From Angomonas ambiguus (Eukaryota; Euglenozoa; Kinetoplastea; Trypanosomatida; Trypanosomatidae), in contig JADNSB010000009.1 of assembly GCA_019695575.1 (NCBI GenBank), forward strand, positions 186,001 to 250,000: a stretch of DNA of 64,000 bases, in the 5' to 3' direction. How positions within the stretch are numbered: position 1 is the stretch's first letter; each line of letters opens with the position of its first letter. Below the pieces are notes generated by a model. That model was not told the DNA's origin, made no database searches, and worked only from the letters and a program-made list of their open reading frames with translations. The translations under genes and the position numbers were made by a program. Shown in pieces: positions 56,101-64,000 of the stretch.

Positions 56101-59100
56101 ATGTTCCACAAGGGACGAGCGGAGTCGGTGCAACACCCTCCGGTGCAGAACTTGGCGGACTTTCGCAGTCGCAGTCTCCAACCGGGAATGAAAAAAAAGG
56201 CAGAGGTGCCGACGAAAGGAAAAGTCGTGGTCCACGACAATGGTCTGGACGATGCTAAATCCACCCGCCCCCCTAGCAGTGCCAGCTCCAGTGGTATCAG
56301 CACCGCTCCTCCCTCTCGGCGTACCAACACCCTAGTTCCCCGTAGTCCGTCGGCCCCCTCTCACGCCAAGCGCTTCCCCGAGCGACCCTACGACACCCTT
56401 CCCGCCCGACGGGACTCCTCGATAGGGGCGACCAGCACCAACCCTAAGCTGCGAAGCAACAGTGTACTCGAGGTCGCCGCCGCCCACCGTAAGTCCCCAC
56501 AACGACAGAGGGAGACCCTCAACCTCGCCGCCCCAGAGTCTAAAGCGGCGATGAAGGTGTTAAAGCGCCTTTTCCGTCCGATTGTGATCCGACGCATTTT
56601 AAGACGGCGAAGAAGAAAGAAATTTAAGGTGTATCCTCCACGGAACTACACGAGTGAGTCCGTATTAGGGGCGCTACGCTCGGAGCGATCGCAGCTGTCG
56701 GAGTGGCCGATAGGGTTACTAGAACTGCTCGTCAAGGAGGTGACCTTTGTCTACTACCACCCAAAAGAAATAATGGTGTATGCGGGGGAGTCACACTTTT
56801 CTAGTGGTTTAGTCGTCCTACTACACGGTCAAACAACGGAAGAACGGAGTTCCAAAGATGGAGCCACGACCCCCAATCGACCGATTAGAGCTCAAAAGTC
56901 CCGCGTCCGTCACAGTCCCGATGTACTTTGTGTCCAGTCGATTCTCTGTGAGGACCGCAATCCCACCTGTATTCGTGCGAACGACGGGGTCGATATCGCG
57001 ATTATTTCTTCCCGCTGGTTTTGGTCAGTCGTAAAGAGTTTCGTGCTAGAGTCGAATGAGGCGAAGGAGGTGTTGGAGCTGTTTAACCGAACCGTGTTGC
57101 CCAACCGGACGGAAATGATGCTCTCCAGCTACTACGCCACCTCTGTCCTGTTGCAGCGGTCTTGGATGTGGCCCTTTCTGAGCGGTAGTGATCGCGTCAA
57201 ACTAGCGAGATCGATGGAGGTCAAGGTGATTAACATGGGTGACGTGCTGTTTGAAGAAGGGGTCGACTGCCCTTACATTTATTTTCTCCGTCGTGGTACG
57301 CTGACGGTGGTCGTAAAGGGAGAGCCCTTGTCAGTCATTGAACCCGGTTCCGCTTTTGGAGAGCTCAGTGCCATTTTTAATGAACAGCGAAACTCCTCGG
57401 TGGTGTCGGGGTCAATTTGCGAACTGTACGCCCTTCATGAAAACGAAATTCATCACCGTTTCCGAAAATACCCCGACCTGGCGAAACTGCTCACCTTCAA
57501 GGCGTTGGAGCGCCGACGGAAGTGGATGGAAGACGGTGTTAAACGAGACATATTCAGTTTGGTGTCCATCCTCAGCGGCGTGCCTTGCCTCAGCCACACG
57601 ACGGAGAGTATGCGAGAGGAGTTGTCCGCGCTAGCCACCATAAAGACAGTACCGCCAGGGTTTCGCCTCGCCTCTGTCAACACCCCGTGCAAAGAGCTCT
57701 ACGTCATTGGGCGCGGTTTCGTGCGGGTCGACGGAAGGGTCGATCTCACCCGCTCCCACGCCTGTGTCCCTTACCAAGGCGAGCCGAGGAGTGCAGGGGA
57801 CTACTTTGGAGAACTCTTTCTTCGCCCCCATCTTTGGCCGCACGACATCGTCACCGAGACCTCGGTGGATGTGTGGGTGTTGTCGAAGGATGCGGTGGTG
57901 GGGGTGTTGGAGTCAAACAAGGTTCAAATCCAAGCGATAGATGTCTGCCGTCAGGGCGTGGAGCTCTATCGTGCCCAACACGGAGAAGACAGCATCACCG
58001 AAGGGTACTCTCCCCCTAATTCCCAGGCCGGTTCCCCCAAGGGGCGGCGAGGAAGTGGGTTTCATCCCGTTGGATCCGCCTCTTTTAGTAACACCACACG
58101 GCGCCAAAGTATGTCCTCCAAGAGTTTACCCTCTCCGACGGCCGTCGACAATGAAGCCTTTCTGGAGTCGTTTGACTGGGTCACTTTTATTAAGAACAAG
58201 AACACCGAACTGGAGCGGGTCGGGGGTGAGATATTCCGCTCGGAGCAGCGCGAGCTGAGAGAGGTGGATAAAGAAACGGAGAAGATACTGAAGCGAAAGG
58301 TGCAGTCATTGATATCGGTCCCCCCTTCCTTAGGGTCCAACCCGGCCGACTGTGACTTCCCCGGTGAGGTGAATGAACTTCAGGCCACCATTGTAGAACA
58401 ACTTTTTCTTACCCCGACCGAAGAGCAACCCCGGTTCCTGCGACAGGTGAATGACAGTAATGTTCGGTTGATTGTGGAGGACGACGACGAGACGGGGGAG
58501 CCGGTGCAGGAGGTGGTGGAGGAGAGTCTAGCCGCCGGGGATGTGTCCGTGGTGAATGTAAACGGGATTGAAGAAATTGCCTCCGAGAACAGCGAAACCG
58601 GAGAGGATGAGGTGAGTAATAACATTGAATCCAGTATTTCTATTCCTTTTAAAAACTTTCCCATTTATGACATGTCTGCATCCGAAAGTTCCGCCGCATG
58701 GCCCCCCAATGCCCTCACACTCGGTAGTACGCCTCGGCGTTCCTTGGCTGCCGACAGCGGGGACTTTCCCTTTACGAGCAGCCACCGTGCCTCTATCAGT
58801 CGCAGTCATCTCGTGCGTCCTCCCTCCGGTCTACCCGCCGGTCTGTTGTCCCCTCGTCAAACCCAAATTGGTTCGGATATACGGTCCTCTCCCCGCAATA
58901 GTATTATGCGACCCATCAGTGCCTCGGAACAGGCCGTTTCCGCGTTGAGGGTACGACCCGCTAGTGTGGACTACTCACAACAGAACAAAATCAGTGCCGA
59001 GCGGTCCACCAGCGCCCTCGACCGCTTCGTGAAGATCGAGGATAAGAACTACTTCAACTCCTACGTCAAGGTGTTGCCCTTGGAGCAGGGAGAGCTGTGG

Positions 59101-61509
59101 ATCCCGGAGGAGGACGAGGAGGGGGCGGGAAAGGAAAACGACAAGTATATTCTATTACTCATGCACGTAAGGTTGTGCGACGGGGACGTAACGCAAAACC
59201 TAGACTCTAAAAAAAAGTATTCAGTTTTCGTGAAAAGGGGGGAGCATGTGGTACTTCGAACAGGGGAAGGGGCGATACAAGAGGGCGGGGAGCATACAGG
59301 GCGTCTGTATTGGCCTATTGAAAAGGCCTCTTTCATCAAGTTTATCCGTTATGGGTCTGAATTACGGTTGGAGCTCGCCGTTGCTACAAAGGAGAAGGAG
59401 CCGCTTTACAGTAGCACCATCTCTACCAAACTGTTCGAAGAAACCGGTAAAATAGGCGTTTACCGACTTCCCCTCTCGGCACAAGCGACACCAGAAAAAA
59501 AGCTAGACAACTTTTTTCTGGAAGTGGTGTGTTTACCGGTGATGAATTCCGATTTAGGCACACTGCAACGGAAGTTGAAGGCCAGTCAGCGACTCAGTCT
59601 CTCTGAACTCAGCTTACCCTCCGAAACCCGATCGATGCTCCACCCAAGCTCCGTAGAGCTACACATTGTGGCTGTCAAAGGGCTCAAACATCGAGTGGAT
59701 GCCTCCATGCTAGTGTACTTTATCCCCGAAGAAGGGGAGGAAGTAGTCATCCTCAAGACTCCTCACGTGGTGCCCAAGACGCGCTACCCGTTTTGGCCGG
59801 CAGATGGCGCTTACCTCCGAGTCAATCAAAGCGGAAAGTTACGATTTGAACTTCAGCACAAGGAGCACACCATCGGCTCCTACTTGACCTCCGTGGATGA
59901 GCTGGTATTCGGGGGTGCAGGGGTTCACCGCTGCCCCCTGAGCGCCCCCCAGCTCGACGAACCCCTCGGGACTCTCCTTCTGAATACATTGGGAACCTCC
60001 GTCTATCAAAAGCAAGAACACCGAAAGACCGACAAGGCGGTTTTTTTTCATGTTAAAAGTGTGGAGGTCACCAACCCCGCATCGTTTATTATCCCCCCTG
60101 ATCTTTTTGTGGTGATTCGGCAATCGGACGGAAAGATGGTACTTCGTACCCCGTTAGTGTACAGTGCGTACTCGGCGTCCTATGAGATGGTAGAGGGGTC
60201 TTGTGTCCTACAGTGCCCTAGTCTCCAAGGGAGCAGTTTCTTTTACGTGATGGAGCTGTGTGACAACGACATTGCCTCCGTCGTCGCCTCGACCACGCTA
60301 GAGGTGAAAGGGGATGGCCTAGGACCGGAAAAGGAGTATCGCGTGTCTCTCGGAGACGTGGCCAACGTGGTGATCTACACCCAGTGCTATACCGTGACCG
60401 AGCTCAACCGCTTCAAGGAGGGACCGGCCCGGGATATGCACTTTAAGCGAAACGACCCCCTCACCCTACTACAGGTGAAGCAGTGTGACCTGACCGTACT
60501 GTCCCACTATACCGATACCACGGCACTGGATGTGCTGGCGGTTTTCGCCTCCAAAGGGGAAGCACTGTTTCACACAACCCCTCAACGTTGCGGGGCGTGG
60601 GACTTTAGCGAGTCCTCCTCCGTATTTCGCGTGTGCCCCGAGGAGGTAAAGGAGGATGAGGGAATCGCCGTCCAACTCTACAGTGGGTCGGTGGACGAGG
60701 CGGACTTGCTGGGTCAGGTGTACCTCCCTGTGGTGGATCTCTGTCGGACAGGGGAGTACCGCTACGACATTTTCACCGCTAACCACACCGGCGAGCGAGA
60801 CCAGCTCCGGGGCAGTGTGACGATGAACGTCTTGTGTGGCACCTACAACACGCCCCTACTTCCCCCTGGTATGACCGCGGTGGAGGCGAACGAGGACAGT
60901 GAGGTGCTACTGACGACGGGGAAGTTTTCCTTCTACAGTACCGCCCTACTTTTCCCACAGCGAGACTACAGCGCCCAAACCCCCACGACGGCGGTTCGCC
61001 TCACCGTGTCTAGCGCGTGCAACATTATGAGCAACGTGAAGAAGAAGGCGGTACGTGTCAACCTATTCTCGGGTGGTACGTCGCTCCTTTCGCTCGAGAA
61101 GAACTCGGTGGAGGGTCCTAGCACCTACTGGGATGTGGATGTGGCGACCGCTCTGGTGGCGGTACAGCACTTCCCGCTTCCCCTCCGTGTGGAGGTGTTG
61201 GCCAAGAGCTTGGATGAGGACTCCCCTCCCGGTGCCGGGGATTCCGCCCCGGATGTCCTCTCCATGACACAACGTCGCAGTTCCAAAAAAGGTGGTTATA
61301 CCCTTCTAGGGAGCTTGCCGGTGGAGGTGGATCGTTTAACGGATGGAGAGGGACTCATGTATATTGTACCAGTGGAGCGGGAGCTGGAGCCCTTCTCGCT
61401 GAGCGGGTCGGAGGGAGAGGCACGCTTTCTACCTCCCTTCTCTAGCAGCCAAAAGGCCGTCTTATCATTGTTTGTGAAGGCCGTGGATCGGACTAAAGGG
61501 ATTATTTAA
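56101..61509 (+). CDS. 1802-residue protein with cyclic-nucleotide-binding-like and C2-like domains
   Basis: Residues 1-160 are disordered, Ser/Pro/Arg-rich, followed by a very basic segment (RRILRRRRRKKFKVYPPR). Three cyclic-nucleotide-binding-like folds follow: a degenerate one near 185-325, a good one near 370-465 (MGDVLFEEGVDCPYIYFLRR, then the cassette FGELSAIFNEQRNSSVV at 419-435, with FGEL and Arg430 kept), and a partial one near 504-610 (FGELFLRPHLWP, Arg missing). A disordered region (610-975) leads to about five beta-rich modules (975-1775) resembling C2 domains without obvious calcium-binding Asp clusters (VELHIVAVKGLKHRVDASML; VFFHVKSVEVTNPA). Kinetoplastid cyclic-nucleotide-fold proteins include PKA regulatory subunits and CARP1, but I know none with this architecture. 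The stop is TAA. Confidence 0.78.
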   Translation: MFHKGRAESVQHPPVQNLADFRSRSLQPGMKKKAEVPTKGKVVVHDNGLDDAKSTRPPSSASSSGISTAPPSRRTNTLVPRSPSAPSHAKRFPERPYDTLPARRDSSIGATSTNPKLRSNSVLEVAAAHRKSPQRQRETLNLAAPESKAAMKVLKRLFRPIVIRRILRRRRRKKFKVYPPRNYTSESVLGALRSERSQLSEWPIGLLELLVKEVTFVYYHPKEIMVYAGESHFSSGLVVLLHGQTTEERSSKDGATTPNRPIRAQKSRVRHSPDVLCVQSILCEDRNPTCIRANDGVDIAIISSRWFWSVVKSFVLESNEAKEVLELFNRTVLPNRTEMMLSSYYATSVLLQRSWMWPFLSGSDRVKLARSMEVKVINMGDVLFEEGVDCPYIYFLRRGTLTVVVKGEPLSVIEPGSAFGELSAIFNEQRNSSVVSGSICELYALHENEIHHRFRKYPDLAKLLTFKALERRRKWMEDGVKRDIFSLVSILSGVPCLSHTTESMREELSALATIKTVPPGFRLASVNTPCKELYVIGRGFVRVDGRVDLTRSHACVPYQGEPRSAGDYFGELFLRPHLWPHDIVTETSVDVWVLSKDAVVGVLESNKVQIQAIDVCRQGVELYRAQHGEDSITEGYSPPNSQAGSPKGRRGSGFHPVGSASFSNTTRRQSMSSKSLPSPTAVDNEAFLESFDWVTFIKNKNTELERVGGEIFRSEQRELREVDKETEKILKRKVQSLISVPPSLGSNPADCDFPGEVNELQATIVEQLFLTPTEEQPRFLRQVNDSNVRLIVEDDDETGEPVQEVVEESLAAGDVSVVNVNGIEEIASENSETGEDEVSNNIESSISIPFKNFPIYDMSASESSAAWPPNALTLGSTPRRSLAADSGDFPFTSSHRASISRSHLVRPPSGLPAGLLSPRQTQIGSDIRSSPRNSIMRPISASEQAVSALRVRPASVDYSQQNKISAERSTSALDRFVKIEDKNYFNSYVKVLPLEQGELWIPEEDEEGAGKENDKYILLLMHVRLCDGDVTQNLDSKKKYSVFVKRGEHVVLRTGEGAIQEGGEHTGRLYWPIEKASFIKFIRYGSELRLELAVATKEKEPLYSSTISTKLFEETGKIGVYRLPLSAQATPEKKLDNFFLEVVCLPVMNSDLGTLQRKLKASQRLSLSELSLPSETRSMLHPSSVELHIVAVKGLKHRVDASMLVYFIPEEGEEVVILKTPHVVPKTRYPFWPADGAYLRVNQSGKLRFELQHKEHTIGSYLTSVDELVFGGAGVHRCPLSAPQLDEPLGTLLLNTLGTSVYQKQEHRKTDKAVFFHVKSVEVTNPASFIIPPDLFVVIRQSDGKMVLRTPLVYSAYSASYEMVEGSCVLQCPSLQGSSFFYVMELCDNDIASVVASTTLEVKGDGLGPEKEYRVSLGDVANVVIYTQCYTVTELNRFKEGPARDMHFKRNDPLTLLQVKQCDLTVLSHYTDTTALDVLAVFASKGEALFHTTPQRCGAWDFSESSSVFRVCPEEVKEDEGIAVQLYSGSVDEADLLGQVYLPVVDLCRTGEYRYDIFTANHTGERDQLRGSVTMNVLCGTYNTPLLPPGMTAVEANEDSEVLLTTGKFSFYSTALLFPQRDYSAQTPTTAVRLTVSSACNIMSNVKKKAVRVNLFSGGTSLLSLEKNSVEGPSTYWDVDVATALVAVQHFPLPLRVEVLAKSLDEDSPPGAGDSAPDVLSMTQRRSSKKGGYTLLGSLPVEVDRLTDGEGLMYIVPVERELEPFSLSGSEGEARFLPPFSSSQKAVLSLFVKAVDRTKGII

Positions 61510-62141
61510 AGACGGAAAATGTATCCTTAGAACAAACAAACAGGAAAAAAAAAAAGCAGCGAGGAGAAAAACAAAACAATCATAGTAGAAATAATAGGTT
61601 CGCGGCGAAACGTGGTCATGGGTGTATGTTGTGTAAAATTATTGTATTCTCTTTTTCTTTTTTTGTATATATCTTTGTTCTATGAATAGCTGAAAATGCA
61701 TATCTACACGTTCAGGAAAAAGTTTATTTTTCTGTTGTTGTTGTGGAATGTTGGCAGGATGAAGATGAAACACTGTTCAATTAATCTCCATTTAGCGACT
61801 TCTCTCCATTTTTTTCTCTTTAGGTGTCAAAAAAAAAAAAAAACTATACAATTTTTTTTTTTCAGTCTTCACATTTACTTCGTTCGTAGTTACGTTTTTT
61901 TTTTTCCTTTTTATTTTAAAACATTAGTTCGTTTTGTATTTCATTTTATTTTATTTTATTTTCAAGATTACTATATTCCATTTTTATTTTCTATAAAAAA
62001 AACTTACCTTTTTTTTTTGGTCGTTCTAAATTACATTATATAGTTATTTGTATAATTTAATTCAATTATATAATTTTTTTATTTTACTCCCCTCACCCCT
62101 CAAAAAAACGAATAATAAATAAAGAGGAATAACAAAAAAAA
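61510..62141. other. Intergenic A/T-rich region
   Basis: Contains A-runs and T-runs (61829-61842, 61851-61863, 61895-61905, 62008-62018) and the repeat ATTTT near 61940-61962. The 115-codon frame over 61696-62043 is mainly Phe/Leu/Ile and is explained by T-rich DNA. No supported gene. Confidence 0.6.
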
Positions 62142-62439
62142 ATGCACGTTCCAAACAGATCTGTTAATAACGGTCAAAACCTGACCAACTCCCATGATGA
62201 TAACAATAATAATAATAATAGCGGCAGTTACTCAGTGAACAATAATGGAATGTTTAAAAGCTACTCACCCGCAATGTACATGAACGGCCAAGGTGTGTTA
62301 CTTCTTCCCAACGGAATGGTCCAACCCCCATTACTAGGAGGCGATCAAGCAGCCTTTTACGTGGATTCCAATAACACTCTTCAAGCCAATCATAATCATA
62401 ATAATAATAACCACAATAATAATCATAATAATGGAAAGT

Positions 62440-62473
<34 letters not shown>

Positions 62474-64000
62474 TTGCAGTGGTAGTTGCCCCAGTAATAA
62501 CTACTCCGTGACCAGCATGAACCAGCCCTCCAACTTTGTCCCCTATGCCTACCACCCCAATGGTATGAACCTCATGACAGGGAATCCCATGTTTTCTCCC
62601 ATGTATCCGCCCAGCTCACCCCCTCTGTCAGGGGCCCCCACTGGAGACTTTGAAGTGCACGACAATCAGCTCAAGGCACCCATCACCGTGAGCGCCAATG
62701 ATGTAATCCCCACTGCGGGCAGCACACGTCTGTTTCAGAGCGGTGTCAACCACATCGTCTACGGGTCTAAAAATATGTTTCGCATCTGCGATTCCTTTCA
62801 GCAGGGCCGCTGCGGACAGTCCTCCTGCCCTGACGTTCACGTCAACCCCGACTACCTCAGTCGGACCCGACTGCTCCTCTCGACGTGGTTGCTTCAAAAA
62901 GAGGCCGAGTTCAACCACGACTTTGCCAATAATCCAGACAAATTATTCAAAATATTCGTCGCGGATGTGAAGGAGATTGTCGACGTCCCTATCCGATCGC
63001 TGGTCTTCACCAAAGGTCTGTATGTGGATCCCTCTACACGGTTTAAACGGACCCGTGGGGTGGCACCGACGCACAACGCGGCGATTGCTGCCCAGGTACC
63101 GACGGGGTGTGGTCTCTACTCTATGGATCCCTCCCAGTGCAAATGGGGTCGGTGGTGTAACCAAGTCCACATCCACCCCGATTGGATGAAGCGCAAAAAG
63201 ACCGAATTCGAACAGTGGTTCGAGGAGATTGAGGCCTCCTATCTCCAGTTGCCCCTCGACCACCTCTTCACCGTGCATGACCCCCAGCTGAAGACGAGCT
63301 TGCAGATCCCCAAGTGGAGCATCGTCGGCTTCTCCCGCGGTCTGTTCCAGGGCTCTAATCGAAAGGCCCCGAGCATTTGCTTGCTGTTTCAGAAAAACCG
63401 CTGTACCGCGGGAACCTGCTGTAACCAGATCCACGTCTCCCCTGTATATCTGAGCTTGGTGCGCAGTGTCGCCCCTCAGCTGGTACAGGGTCAGCTACCC
63501 CCTGACCTCGACCCCGACACCACCGCCAAACTTGCGACTCTTCGCTCCACTCTGTCCCTGATACACGCAGAAGAGGAGGCGCGTCGGGCGAAAGCGCAGC
63601 AAAATAAATCCACACCGAAAGTGGAAGAGGAAGAAAAGGGGCCCTCCGAGGAACCACCGGGGGAGTCTGGGGATGCTTTGTTTGAACACATTGATGTCGA
63701 GGAGGACGATGGCGACATGGACGTCTTCTCCGGGCCTTTGATCACCGTGGCCAATACCAGCACCTCTTCCTCCAAGTGGCACCCCGGTGGTAGCTGCACG
63801 AACCACCCTTACATCAGTATCACCGACCTGCGGTTCAGCACCGGCGCAGACGGGACGACCGCCTCGCTTCTGCAGGCCTCCATCACCAGTCCTACCGGCA
63901 GCAGTCGTGTTACTTACGCGGTGGGCAGTACCAGCGACACCACCCTTCGACGACGCACTCCAGAGGACGCCACAACCGATAAGAAGCCCACCGTTAACTC
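62142..64000 (+). CDS. CCCH zinc-finger protein with Asn-rich N-terminus (runs off the right edge)
   Basis: Open from the ATG at 62142 to the end of the window (619 codons) without a stop. The first 170 residues are Asn/His/Ser-rich (AAT runs). Three CCCH fingers: CDSFQQGRCGQSSCPDVH near 216, CGLYSMDPSQCKWGRWCNQVH starting near 324 (C-x9-C-x5-C-x3-H) and CLLFQKNRCTAGTCCNQIH near 413. Fingers 2 and 3 follow related segments (IRSLVFTKGLYVDPSTRFKR; WSIVGFSRGLFQGSNRKAPS). After the fingers is a Lys/Glu-rich helix, an acidic patch and a Ser/Thr-rich tail. It is a different type from the two CCCH genes at 34-38 kb, lacking their TWPF/TWFP segment. It is likely an mRNA-binding regulator. Confidence 0.88.

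Noticed and set aside
61696-62043. 115-codon plus-strand frame
   Set aside because: Phe/Leu/Ile/Tyr-rich translation of poly-T intergenic DNA between two clear genes.

Overview
The window looks like nuclear DNA of a flagellated kinetoplastid. All long genes are uninterrupted and lie head-to-tail on one strand at a time. Most starts follow a long pyrimidine (usually poly-T) tract and an AG, as expected for spliced-leader trans-splicing. Lineage markers agree: an OB-fold protein closely resembling the U-indel RNA-editing protein KREPA6, a CRK3-type cell-cycle kinase, a dead calpain-like protein and an ARL13 with an N-terminal RIIa-like domain. CFAP410, ARL13 and an ERK7/MAPK15-type kinase imply a flagellum. 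The species cannot be named from the sequence. The standard nuclear code fits: TAA, TAG and TGA all terminate clear genes.

Layout. Positions 1-7441 form a minus-strand unit: a partial TPR gene, a six-repeat mitochondrial carrier, a GAF-like coiled-coil protein, a PP2C phosphatase and an Sm protein. Positions 7442-8408 are a divergent strand-switch region, the expected place for RNA polymerase II initiation in these organisms. It holds a GC-rich island with a G/C hairpin and a G-quadruplex motif in otherwise AT-rich DNA. From 8409 to the end (about 55.6 kb) everything is on the plus strand.

Plus-strand content in order: small membrane protein, ubiquilin, CRK3 kinase, coiled-coil protein, mitochondrial EF-G, CAP-Gly/CRAL-TRIO fusion, eIF4E-like protein, ubiquitin-like/eS31 fusion, J protein, ATP synthase epsilon, a DUF3592-like gene with a broken frame, RNase H2A, a PIG-U/TTA2-like membrane protein, a Cys-rich secreted protein, a PDZ protein, two mitochondrial OB-fold proteins, CFAP410, MAPK15-like kinase, two paralogous CCCH proteins, a 1197-residue zinc-knuckle orphan, a TPR-J protein, an acidic orphan, an inactive calpain, a short coiled-coil gene with tandem in-frame UAG codons, TFIIH p52, a membrane-anchored helical protein, ARL13, a 1802-residue protein with cyclic-nucleotide-binding-like and C2-like modules, and a third CCCH protein running off the end.

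Neighbouring genes in a kinetoplastid unit are usually functionally unrelated, so context says little about function. Tandem paralogues (the CCCH pair, possibly the OB-fold pair) are the exception. The most checkable oddities are the two loci with disrupted frames (22.2-22.7 kb and 50.5-51.1 kb), the GC island in the strand-switch region, and several unusual domain combinations. I see no transposon, rRNA, tRNA or CRISPR array.
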